From positions 29,642,046-29,706,045 of the forward strand of contig CM074179.1 of NCBI GenBank assembly GCA_037179385.1: a stretch of 64,000 bases of DNA, in the 5' to 3' direction. A program made the position numbers and the translations under genes. Source of the stretch: Holothuria scabra. Its lineage: Eukaryota > Echinodermata > Holothuroidea > Aspidochirotida > Holothuriidae. The notes beneath the pieces are model-generated. The model was not told the DNA's origin. It worked only from the letters and a program-made list of their open reading frames with translations, and did no database searches. This document shows, one piece after another, positions 24,609 through 35,805 of the stretch. How positions within the stretch are numbered: position 1 is the first letter of the stretch; every line of letters starts with the position of its first letter.

Positions 24609-26695
24609 CAGTGGCGTAGCTAGGATTTTTTCCAGGGGGGGGGGGGGGGGCAAAGGTATGAAATTTCCCCAAAACTTTTGCCGATCAATGTGTATGTATT
24701 TCATAAAAAAAATATGCAAATTTACAAGTATAACCACATTACCATAATTAACAGTATGTAATATTACCTGCATTTTAATCTTAAACTATAACATAGAACA
24801 ATTGGAAATAACAACTCTTAGTATATTATTTTGTTCAACAATATCTGGTTTATTTGTATATATTAACGCAGTGGCGTATGCAGGATTTCTCTGAATGGGG
24901 GGGGGGGGAATGCAGTATGGTCTAAGGGGAGGGGTGTCCGGAAATTTTTTGACGTTTTCAAGGAGCCTAGATGCAAAATGGTGCAAGATTTTCGACTTTG
25001 ACAGGAGCAGTGTTAAAGGTTGAATCCTGGTGGTTCATGAGGATAAAACTGAAACTTTTGTGTCTTTACATGCACTTTTATGCCATTTATGCTACCGTAC
25101 GAAATAAAACTTGTCATTAAATTTGCACACTTGTAGGAGTTAAAATAAAAGAGCATTGATTGGTATAGGATTTGTCGTTTTTCTTGGCCATAAAACTTTA
25201 TTTTGTCATCAAGGTTATCTAAGCGGAGCGCCACCATTGGTTGGCGCGTAGCGTAGAAAATTTTCGAAAAATCAGACCCCTCAGATGGCCTGAAATAGCA
25301 TTTTCCAGACCTATACGAAGAATCTAACCAGTCGTTACCTTCTTTTGTCGTTTGCAATAAAATGCTCCCTTCAAAATATGTCCACATACTGCAAAGTGAT
25401 CAGAGAGTTAAGAGCTAATTTGACCCCAAAAATGCAGTTTTGCCCAAAAGACTGGACGAAGCGCCACCACTAGTTGGCGCAGAGCGTAAAGAAAATTTCG
25501 AAGAATCAGACCCCTCAGATGGTCAAAAATAGTGCATTCATGCTTGTTAAGAGAATCTGAACATGTAGTCTTTATTTTTATCGATGCCACCAGTGGGATA
25601 CAGAGTTTACCTTTTAAGTAAAATTGGAATTTGACAGAATTTGCCTGTTTGCAGGAATTTAAAAATTGGCAACACTGAAGGACCATGCAGAGACAATCCT
25701 TTCCCTTTAAAAATTTTTGAAAAATTGGATGTCCTTATATGCAATCTGGTGCCACATATGCTATTTTTTTTAAATAAAATCTGTGTGATTTAAGTTTGAC
25801 CACGTATTTTTAAGAACAAAGAAAAAATGGCATCTGTGAGGGGGCATGGCCCAATGGTACCCCCTTCGTACGCCACTAAAAGGAGGCCTAATAGTGGCTC
25901 GATCACACAGGATATCCTGTTAGAACAGCAGTCTGTTAAGAGTAGAAGGCTACAAGGTACTCATGGACCCGTCTTTTGTTACACCCCAAGTGAGCAGAAA
26001 GCTATTTTCCCGAACTAGCCTGTTAGCTTCCATGGATTAGGCTAAGTAACAAAATCTAAGTATGCCAATGGATCCCGTTCATTCTAATTTCTAGACTAAC
26101 TTTAAGTTTATCGTTGGCCATGGATTGTTTCAGCCCCATCCATCGTTATGTACACAGAGTAAAATCGGTATAGCTACTACTAGCTTGTAGGACAATATAA
26201 TAACCTCGGGGGGGGGGGGGGGGTGTCTACGTTTGTGATTTGTCAGTTTTCACATCCTTGTACTGAATTCCCAAAGTGTACAATGCAGAGACTGTGTACA
26301 AGGGGATAAGTTCGGGTTTACAGCCTTTCAGTGTAAGTTTTACTGTATCAGCTGTTGTAAAATTCCTGAATAACAGCTTCTTGTGCACTCAAATGCACCG
26401 ATCATAACACCCGCGCGTACCGTATACAAGAGAACATTCAATCTGCAACGCGGCGAGGACATTTCTGTGGAACGCGAGTAGGGCCGGTTCATGCGACACT
26501 GACGAAATCTGGGTTAACTTTTTGCAAGAAAATACGAATTTTGTATGAGAAATGTCTCACAATTTCTTATGCTAACAAAAATTTTGAGAACTTTTTGTTA
26601 GAATAAGAAAATTCATCAAATTTCCCCAAATTATTTTCCAGGGGGGCAACTTGCCCCCCCCCCTGCCCCCCCCCCCCCCAGTAGCTACGCCACTG
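24609..26695 (-). mobile_element. 2-kb hAT-type element, copy 2, inserted in the LINE
   Basis: This is the inverted copy of 18090-20074, with ends CAGTGGCGTAGCTA and TAGCTACGCCACTG. The flanking octamers CTTTTAGG (24601-24608) and CTTATAGG (26696-26703) match at 7 of 8 positions. Removing the element and one octamer restores a continuous LINE frame across RPI/SLLNSDYK, which confirms the insertion point. Flanking G/C-tracts are longer than in copy 1. No transposase is encoded; open frames inside are repeat-derived. Confidence 0.92.
24869..25878 (-). mobile_element. Nested hAT-like element inside copy 2
   Basis: The left end is CAGTGGCGTATGCAGGATTT, followed by a G-tract. The right end is TTCGTACGCCACTA. 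It occupies the same internal position and has the same 1010-bp length as in copy 1. The GC-rich motif (GCGGAGCGCCACC next to GGTTGGCGCG) appears near 25220, and a variant near 25458. Confidence 0.55.
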
Positions 26696-27244
26696 CTTAT
26701 AGGTCTGTAATTACTCAAGTGACCATGATTTTTATCAGGTTTACGAATGAGAGTAATTATACCCCTGGTTTGCTCAGGGGATAAATAATAACGGTTGTAA
26801 GCATAATATACCACATAGTTCACCACATACCGACTAATGACAGGCCAAAAATACTTACAGAAGTCAGCAGGTAACCCATCAGTACCCGGGGACTTCCCGT
26901 TTGGCATAGAAGATAAAGCCTGAAAACACTCGACAGAGGGAGGTCCATTTAGAGTATCAAGATTACAGTCCGATTCATTAAAATCTACAAGTTCAGAAAA
27001 AATCACAATCGTGATTAAAAGAGCGACTATACAACTGTAGAATTTACGGATTTCCTGTAGAATGTCCTTACTCTTGTAAATACAAACATCAATATCTAAT
27101 TGCAAGCTAAAAATGTTATTGTTGTTTCTGTTCCTCTTCACCAAATTCAAAAAGTACTCAAAACTCTTCCCACCAAATTCGACTCACCTTGCCATTGACC
27201 TTATAAATTTAACAGTAAACAAAATATGCCTGGGTTTTTTTTTT

Positions 27245-29757
27245 TAATTAATTGACCGTACATTGAGATATTTTACATTTAGGGACAGCGTTCGTTCGTG
27301 GGTTAGGACTCTTTACTATGGTAGTACTGCTTGTGTAGTGAACAATGGCCATTCAACTGGTTTTTTCCTTATTGATAGAGGAGTTAGATAAGGATGTCCA
27401 CTTAGTTCTTTCCTTTTTTTCTGGTTGCGGAAATATGAGCAAGGAAAATAATTATGACAATACACTTAGTGGTCTTGATGTCTAAGGAAAAGAAGTCAAA
27501 ATTTTACAATATGCCGATGACACTACACTTTTTTGAATGATACCCATGATTCCCTTGTCAATATCATTAACGTTAATGATATTTTTGCTTCCGACTCGGG
27601 TCTTAAAATCAATTTCAGTAAATCCAATCTCTTTCCGCTAGGGTCCTTTATCAATAACCGTCCAGCTTACAGTCAGGATTTTGGTATTACTTTGACTGAG
27701 GGTCCAACAAAATTTTTAGGAATTCCTTTTACCCATGATGGCGATGATTTATTCCTCTTAAACTAGTTTGAGAAGCTTCCTATTTTAAAGAATCAACTTA
27801 AAATATGGAGTGGCAGGGATCTCATTCCACTTGGTAGGAATACGAATGTAAAAGCGTTTGCTTTAAGTCAACTTGTATCTTTTTCCAAGTACTTCCTTAC
27901 CCTTCGACAGAGTTTTTTTTATGAATTTACAAAGCATTGCTTTTTATTTTATGAGGAGCGGTAACCCCGACAAAATTAAAAGAAGCACAATGTATAAAAG
28001 GATAAGTAATGGGGTAAAAAGGTTATCCATATCCAGAGTTTCGCCTTTGCATTGGAAGCCTCTGGGGTTAGGAGGTATAAGGACCCTAATCATACTAGTT
28101 ATTGGAAATTATTTTTTGATCATTTTCTTTCTCCTTTTGGTAAAAAATTCTTATTTGAATATAATTTTCTCGCAAAAGATGTAAATTGTGTTGCTTATGA
28201 CTTTATTTTTGATATCTGCAAAGGTTGGAGTGACGCCTCTTTTACCACCCCTGGAATAAATAATTATGGAACGCAAATACTTTGGAACAACTCCTACATA
28301 AAAACGGATAATTCTATTGTTTATGATAAAAAAAAAAACTTCATTTGGCCGGTGTCACTTTTGTTAAAGATCTGTTTTTGACTGATGGTAGTAAAATGCC
28401 ATACCATGTATTTCGAAATAAACATAATATTTTGAGTTATCCATTAACTAGGTTTTTTGGATTACTATCAGCCATTCCTGGTAACTGGATTCACCTTATC
28501 CATCAAGCGGACCACAACGTCAATGATTATGTTATCACCTCTCTCAATAGTACTTCTAAAACTTTTCAAGTAGTGTACACTTTGCTGATAGATAAGATTA
28601 TCAGTCCGGCCAAAGCTTGTGTAAAATGGAATAACCAATTTAACCTCTCACCCGATGACTGGGTTACTATCTTTAAGATGCCCTTTTGTACTGTATCTGA
28701 AGCAAAGGTTAAGTACTTTCAATTCAGATTCATTCATCGTATGTTAGGAACAAATTGGCTGTTGTGTTTAATGGACAAGACGGATACTGATCATTATACT
28801 TTTGTCATATTGAAACCGAGTGCTTAGAGCATCTCTTCTGGTCATGTCATGTAACCTCTAGTTTCCTTTTAAATTAAGAGTTAAATTTTTTTGGACGGCA
28901 AATTATATTTTCTAGAAAGGACCTATTCTTTGTTCGATTATATGATGAATATAATCCTATTAACTACTTTATTTTGCAATGCAAATATTACATTTATAAC
29001 TGTTGGCTTGATAATACCCTGCCTGACTGCAGCACCCTTTTCCATAAAATGAAGTTAATTATTAAAGTTAAAAAAATATATAGCTCTAGGAGGAGTCTAG
29101 GAGGAACAAATTTAAAGCCATTCAACGTTGTTCATCTTATTGTATCGATGAACTAGAAAGTTCTAAAGGCACCACATTCGTTTTGATGTGAAAACAGGAT
29201 GCACTCATATGGTCTACTGGTTCCTTGGGCGGTCACTGTAAACTAACCTTTGGACTGAACCCTCCCCCACTCACTCGCAAACCGGAGTGCATGCTGTATT
29301 AAAGTTTTATAATGAGTGCCCAAATCTATTCAATTAATAGTAAAAGCTATAATCATTGACCCTGTTTTTTAAACAAGAGTACGTTTATTAGCTATACCCC
29401 GTGTATGTAAATTCCTTGTGTTTTCTATATAGGTCAACGTACGTCATACATTTATAAATGCATCCTAAATATATGTTATGTGTTGTTGTTATATTATAGT
29501 TGGTCTTGTTCAGATCATGAATTATTTTGAAATTTACATAACGTATCCGGGGAATATGTCTTGAATGTATATAATGTAAATATGTATAGTGTGTATAATG
29601 TTTAATAAGCGTGTTAAATGTATATATGTTTATTGATTGCGATTTATGTACTTGGGTAGGTTGGGAGTTTGTATAAACTTTATATGTATTTTATTGCAAT
29701 GTTGTATAAATACCTACTCTATATGAAATGTTTTCAATAAATGAGATGGTCACAAAA
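27245..29757 (+). pseudogene. L1/Tx1-like LINE, sense 3' segment
   Basis: The segment starts near IDRTLRYFTFRDSVRSWVRT and continues through NNGHSTGFFLIDRGVR, a stop, then GCPLSSFLFF. QYADDTTLF follows, with the catalytic YADD at 27510-27521. LKINFSKSNLFPLG and KFLGIPFTHDGDDLF come next. The C-terminal region includes KWNNQFNLSPDDW, KVKYFQFRFIHRMLGTN and, after a frame change, ETECLEHLFWSC near 28820. A further ILQCKYYIYNCW stretch extends coding traces to about 29150. Stops and frameshifts are scattered throughout. A 3' UTR of roughly 600 bp ends near AATAAATGAG (29737). It joins the inverted segment at about 27240, with a short piece around motif A lost. Confidence 0.85.
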
Positions 29758-30271
29758 GACATACGTTATTAATCAGTCTCTATGATTATGTCAACTGTTC
29801 GTGTGCACATGGCACCAGGTGTGGTTATGAAGGAGCACAACATTTAGGAATTTGAAAAAAAGAAATCGTCCCCTACTACAGTATGTTTCAATGAAATCTT
29901 TTTTTTTTTTTTTTTTTTTACTGAATGACCAGCCTGGCAGGCTTAACACATTTAAAGGAAAGTGTCTCGGTGCACAATCTGCATGCAACTTTTCAGAAAA
30001 ACAAATGATTTCTAATGCAAATTTTGACAAATGGTTCCTTACTATAAGAACTTTTGTACAAATCCTTCGCAAACTATCACAATTTTCGTTGTGGTTCTAT
30101 TGACTTATATAGCATTCCCGGTTTTAAATTCACATGGGCCGTATGGTCCGTTGAAGTAATTACCCACACTTTCAAGACCATGTTTTGGAAACTTTGGAGT
30201 TTCCTAGTAACTCAAAATAATTAAACAGTTAGCACCATTCTGCATCTAGGCCCCTTTTTCTCAGACACCCA

Positions 30272-30560
30272 GTGGTGTAGCTACAGGGGGCAGGCAACTC
30301 TGAAAAAAATGAAGAAATCAGAAATTAGCCATTTGTGAAACCAGCCTACTGTGGGGTTTTGACAACTCATGAAATTCGAATTTTCTTAAATAAAAGCTCC
30401 ATATTCCCCATTGTTTGTTTCAAAAGAAACAAAACTTTCCTTGCGCTTTGCGCACCGCAAATCGCAATTCCTAAGCAGATGTGCTCGCTCATACATTCGA
30501 TTTGGTAAACTTTTCCGAGCTCTGAAGGTGATAAAATCGGAAATGTGCTACATTTGACAC
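30272..30560 (+). repeat. hAT-end fragment and second copy of the 2.3-kb-region repeat
   Basis: It begins CAGTGGTGTAGCTACAGGGG, a hAT-type terminus like those of the 2-kb elements. It continues into the sequence shared with 2325-2585. No matching right terminus was found, so it appears truncated or internally rearranged. Confidence 0.55.
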
Positions 30561-31781
30561 GAGATCATCAAGTGACAACGGTAAGTCCAGAGCTATTTTA
30601 AGTTTTCCCCAATACACGCGATGTGTATGACATTGCAAAAGACTAAACGTACAGAGAGAAGACTAAGTTCAAAAAAAAAAATGTTAATTTTAAAAAGAAG
30701 ACGTAGTTACAGGTAACCTTTATAGAAGGTGCACATCAAAAATGAAAGCATACCTCCTTTATGGATAGTAATACATGTAACGAGCTAAACCGATACAGGT
30801 GCAGGGGTAATGGGCAAAGTACAGTGGATTTGTGACTTTCATAGACGATGTTTCTTCACCAAACCTTCACTCCCGCCCTCAAGACCGATATACGCTGGTG
30901 AATGTGAATGTCATAGCTGAAGGTAAGTCACAATTCTATTTTTTTCTTGTCTTTTAATAAGGTTTCGCGTGGCATTAGATAAAAGTGTCACACACTGCCT
31001 GATGTTACTTATGTGTCTTCCTTGAAAGTTTCTTAGGCATTGTACGTAGTAGGTTTTGGTGTGAGTTCCGGAAATTAATTTGTTGACACATCAGTGGCTT
31101 GGCATGTTTAGTAATGACAGTGATAATCCTGCCCGGAAGACTACCGAAGGGGAACTCTATCATCGGTTGACACGAAGGGTGCAGGGAACATTTTAAAATA
31201 TCTCGACCTCGTAACTCAGATATGGAAAATTACATTTCCCAAGCTTGAAAATAGACTCTCGTATCTTTCCTTTGCAGTAACATGTTCACGTCAGTAATAA
31301 AGAAAGCAAATCGCAAAATCACAAGAAACACTGGATTAAATGTGTCATTTCTGGGGACATAACTTTGGGCTTTGCATACAACTGGGTACCCTGAGTCCAT
31401 CACATCTAATCGTATCATCTTAGAACCTTATGCAGCTGTTCCACGAACAACGTTATTCTTCCATTTTGGGTAAAGAGTTGCGCCAAACTATGAAATGGAC
31501 TCTCAGCTAGGAGTAATTGCATTTCATATGCCGTCAGAAATTTTCGTAATGTGTTTGATCTTCCATAAAAATTGTCACGTGACAATGGTGTTTTATAAGA
31601 CAAATGTTTGAAAGCCCCCACTTCATACTGCGGTTTTTCAAAAGGTTTGCCCGTAATGATCAAATATTTGAGGGGAAGTTTACAAAAAAAATGGTATTTT
31701 TTCAGTTGCCAGTTGGGAACTGGGTGGAACTGGCAGACGGAGGTGGTCATATATATGCAGTGCCCACTAGTTTGCAATCTA
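30561..31781. other. No gene recognised
   Basis: Overlapping frames on both strands at 31415-31820 have no domain signature. No RNA gene or terminal-repeat element is visible. Confidence 0.4.
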
Positions 31782-32153
31782 CACTCTAAAATCAAAAGAG
31801 TGAACTTATTCACTCTTTGATCGAGTGAGAAATGTTAATTCACTCAAAGAGGAGTGAAGTTCCCTCCAAAAAGAGTGAAGTTCACTCCAAAAAGAGTGAA
31901 ATTCCCTTAAAACGAGCGAAGTTTCACTCTTGATGGAATGCCCACGGTGATCGCTCTTAAAAAAAAAAAAAGAAAAAGGGCGATCATTGCAGGCACTCGT
32001 GGAAGAGTGAATTTTCCCTCTTCCTCTAGTGAATTTCACTCTTTTTGGAGGAAACTTCACTCCTCTTGTAGTGAATTATCACTCTAATTGAGCGAATTTA
32101 CACTTTTCACTCGATCAAAGAGTGAATAAGCTCACTCTTTTGATTTTAGAGTG
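31782..32153. mobile_element. CACTCTAAAA palindromic MITE (TA target), 372 bp
   Basis: The ends CACTCTAAAATCAAAAGAGT and ACTCTTTTGATTTTAGAGTG form a perfect inverted pair. The homology extends inward through GAACTTATTCACTCTTTGAT, with one change. TA lies on each side (31780-31781, 32154-32155), as in Tc1/mariner-type MITEs. The interior contains many alternating GAGTGAA/TTCACTC units and could fold into one long hairpin. Confidence 0.85.
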
Positions 32154-32790
32154 TATCCTGCCCCTGCAGCCGAATTCGTAAAGCGGCAATTCAACTTGAA
32201 GTCAGGTACCCTCTGAAAACACCGGGGTAAAACTTATCCAGGATTGGTGTTCCATTTGCTCCAACAAATCCTGGTAAAGTTTCCTAGTTAACAATAATAT
32301 CAAACCTATTTACTTTAACCAGAATTTGAGTTAGTTTGACCAAGATTTGCATTAAAATTTAAACAGGGTCCTGTTGTAGTGGGCCTAAATAGAGCAACGA
32401 TCCTACAGTAGTTAATTTTAACCCCTGTGTTTTTGGAGCATGTTGTTTTCAATTACCAGGGGCAAAACCAGGTTTTGTGTCGGGGGGGGGGGGGGTCGAC
32501 TCATCGTCCCTGTTCCTGGGAAAGGGGTATAAGAAGAGGGGATGTCTTTCTCGCCGTTTGGAAGTTTTATGCTGCCTCCAATGAGTTAAATGCAAAGTGG
32601 TGCTATATTTCGCTTCTTATACTACATCAATGTGTTGAAAATGTCCTAATTTCATGCAAACGTATTTTGCAGATTGCAAGAAAGTACCGAAAGCACTAAA
32701 GATCTAGGTCACACAATCACCTCCAGGTACTTCCTTTGCAATGGCCTGATAACGTTGAAATAATAACTTACATTAGAATTTGAATCAATA

Positions 32791-34068
32791 GGCGTCCGGG
32801 GTCATTTCGGTTTGGGGGCAGAAGATTCTTTGCCCGAAAGTGTAATTCTGCCCGAATCACTATCTAAGCGCGGCGCCACTGGTTCGGAGTGTAGAGGGAA
32901 AAATGAGAACCCTCAAACAGCCGGAAATGGTGTTTTTCAGGCTTATAAGGAGAATCTCAGCAGTCACAATTTTGATTAGAAAATTACCAGATAGAATGAA
33001 CCACTGCCAATGGAGGAAATGGTCTAGTTTATTTTCGGGGAAAACTATAAAACTGAATGGAAGATATGCGAATGTATTTTACGTGACTCCCTTGCCGACT
33101 CCTACCTAAATCCAATATATTGAATTGATGAAAATGTGTGACTGCCCAAACTTCTGACTAAACATGTTTTTCTTCTACAGTACTATTATCACCTTTTGAA
33201 AAAAAATGCCACGCTACAAGGGGTGCTTAAATGAATTTTCAGACGTAGTTATGAGAAAGCATTCTCACACTGCATCATTAGGGCATTGAAAAACAAACTT
33301 CCCGATTTTCAGAATCATATTACCCGAATTTAGCTTCAGGGACAGGATAGAATGTTCCTCCATTTCGGGCAATATTTTTGCATACCTTCAAAGTGAAGTG
33401 GCCATGAGAAATTTTTATTTTGTTTTCACGACCTACTCGAATGTGTCGCAAATCTTTGTTATCAATTTTATTTTCCATGAAAATGTCACTTTGAATACAG
33501 CGTTTTCTGCTTTTTGGGGGCAAAGATTGGAAAGCATTAAAATAATCAGCCATTTGGGCATTGTTTTACACAAAATTTAAAAGCAGGCTGAAGAATGACT
33601 GTTTCTTTTAAGCCACAGCCTTCCTAAATTTGTCGCGATTTTTTATCTCTTTTATTTGTCGTAAATATGTTTCCCTGATAATGATATGTTTCTACTTTCG
33701 GGCAAATAATTGAAAGAATTTGAATATTCGTTCACTTCGATGACAGTGTTGTATAAGACTCTAAAGTAGAACTCACGAATATAAGCTTTGAGCGCTGCAC
33801 GAATGTGAAGCGAATGTTTGGAAGCTTGTAGGTTTTTCTTGAAAATTTTACCGCCACTATGAAGTTTCTTTCCTTTTTCGGGCATATCTTTTTAAGATTT
33901 CGGGAACGCTTAGCAATTTTCGGAAAACCTATGCCATTTTTTAAAACTTAGGTATCTGTCCGATTTTTTTCCAAATTCCTGCCCGAATTTTTCTAACATT
34001 CCTGCAGAATTTTAGATTTTGCCGAAACTGGGACAGTCTGCCCATATGTCACCCTGCCCCTTCCTCGT
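32791..34068. repeat. Candidate repeat rich in TGCCCGAA / TTCGGGCA motifs
   Basis: TGCCCGAA or its complement TTCGGGCA recurs near 32832, 32849, 33365, 33695, 33879 and 33982. The left part also has a diverged form of the GC-rich motif of the 2-kb hAT elements (CTAAGCGCGGCGCCACTGG at 32863). Terminal repeats and target duplications were not identified, so the extent is a guess. Confidence 0.35.
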
Positions 34069-34129
34069 AAAACGGTGTGTGAGTCATATCAGCATTGATA
34101 GCAAACATCAATGAATAACGGCACGGTAC

Positions 34130-35805
34130 AGGAAAGTGCGCAAGGCCTTTTTCAATATTTTACTGACCACTTCGAAAATACTGATCCCTATTAACTTTAA
34201 TTTCAATCAGAAACAAAAGAATGGTTGGGGCTTTGAGACTGGACTGAACGGTATCGTCGTGGTTAGGCCATTAATATTACTGAATTTAACCTACTACCTT
34301 TCTTCACTTACTTTGCCTGACAAGAACTATATTTCCAAGGTTGCTTCATCTTTATTTAAATTTGTATTCGAAAAATAAGTCACGCAGAATAAGTCGTATT
34401 CAAAACACTCACAACTACTCCAAAGAAAATCTTAAAATGTTGGATTTGACCAATCGTTGATTGGCTGTTAAGGTAACAGCTTTCGGACGTTCCAAAAACT
34501 GAAAACTGTTGATGATTCTCTTGGGTACTCTTTTGAAAGTGATAATATAATTGTTGGTGAATTAAAACAAAATGGTGACTCCTTCGTTAATTTTGCCAGT
34601 TCTATCCAGGGGTAGATGTTTTCACCTGTACCTATCAATATTTGCATACTTAGTTTTCTTCAGTATTCAAAAACTGGTTAGATTTCTGTTTCTGTCACAG
34701 CGCGTATGGAATTATAGCACAATAAAAGTGGTGCACAAAGTACTACACTACTTTCACTGGAAGCGGCAATTGGGAATTCTTTTTTAAATAATTTACTTTC
34801 ATCAAAGTGAGATTTTCTAACTTTTGATGTTTTTTGTGAGAAATTGAAATGCAGACTCATTTTTTAGAGTACTACGGTGTGATAAATGCCAATAAGTCTT
34901 CTTGAAATCACATTGTTGAAAATATCTTCTTTTTTTCTGTTAGCAACTACTATAATATTTTGTTCAATAATGGCCGGGTTCTTCGAATGTATGGGCATAT
35001 ACCGCTGGATCCTAAATTCATCAAGTTACCTTTGTAAATGGAATTTGCCAGTGGTCTGAGATTATCCTCATTTCAAAGGATCCGTGGAATTCCTATTGGG
35101 CAGTGCCTTTCTATTGTTCCGACGATATTTCCATTAGATTTTTTTGCTCGCTCCATAGAATTATCCTCGCGAATAAGTATTTATACACAATCAGGGTTGC
35201 CCCTTCAAACATGAGCACTACTTTCTGTTGGTAATCTTTATTGAGAAAATTCCACTTATGTTTTTCCATTGTCAATTTTTCCGAAGAATTTGGTTTCAAC
35301 TACAGGATGCTTTTCCAGGCCTAATATCGATGTTCAATTTGACTTCAGCGATGGGTCTACAGATTTGTTTGGTAGTAATACTGATCGAATATCTAATGTA
35401 ATAACCATAGTGCTGGAAAATGTATGTTTTTAATGTAAAAAGGTTAGAGTTCACCCGAATGCCGGTGTTGTCTTTAGTTATTTAAAAATATATTTTTTCC
35501 TTGCAAAAATGTCTTTAAAAAAAAAAAAAAAAAACATGTAAGAAAACGTTTGGGAGAAATATTGGCTCCCTTGGATAAACACATTCCGCGTCTTATTTTA
35601 GTTGTGACAAACTGTTGCATGTTATCGTTGTAACTTACTAGTTACTGTTCACTTCCGTGCTTTTATTTTATTTTTCATTTGAAGTATTGTTCAAAAGTAA
35701 TGCTTTATGTTGTTTTGTTGATTCGAAATTAATGTCATGAGTATTTATAAAGAGCAATTAAACAAGAGTTTATCCCCTGCATGTTGTATAAAAAATAAAT
35801 ATTCC
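34130..35805 (+). pseudogene. Second L1/Tx1-like LINE 3' remnant
   Basis: Several stretches match the C-terminal part of L1/Tx1 ORF2, in order and in shifting frames. These are LPDKNYISKVASSLFKFVFE at about 34310, NYSKENLKMLDLTNR at about 34413, and HRIILANKYLYTIRVAPSNM near 35153-35213. The last corresponds to the HRILGTNKYL region of the LINE at 27 kb. An A-tract lies at about 35517-35534, and a TGTTGTATAAA tail near 35785 resembles the end of the 27-kb LINE. There are many stops. The 5' part is absent. Confidence 0.65.

Larger units (their letters stand above)
24418..27235 (-). pseudogene. L1/Tx1-like LINE, inverted 5' segment of the reverse transcriptase
   Basis: Read on the minus strand from about 27190, the frame gives an LVKRNRNNN linker. 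It then gives PNGKSPGTDGLPADFCKYFW and LIRKPDKNHGHLSNYRPI, the N-terminal fingers of an L1/Tx1-type reverse transcriptase. At 26696 the reading is broken by a hAT element and resumes exactly at 24608 as SLLNSDYKICFLRID, then near 24510 as EIQTGFIKNRFIRENIR, matching the expected order. The catalytic DFEKAFD region is missing. The remainder of the same LINE continues on the opposite strand at about 27245. This head-to-head arrangement is that of a 5' inversion by twin priming. Stops show the copy is dead. Confidence 0.85.

Noticed and set aside
25013..25686. Minus-strand frames of 124 and 92 codons as genes
   Set aside because: They lie inside the nested hAT-like element and correspond to repeat sequence also present, disrupted, in the inverted copy.
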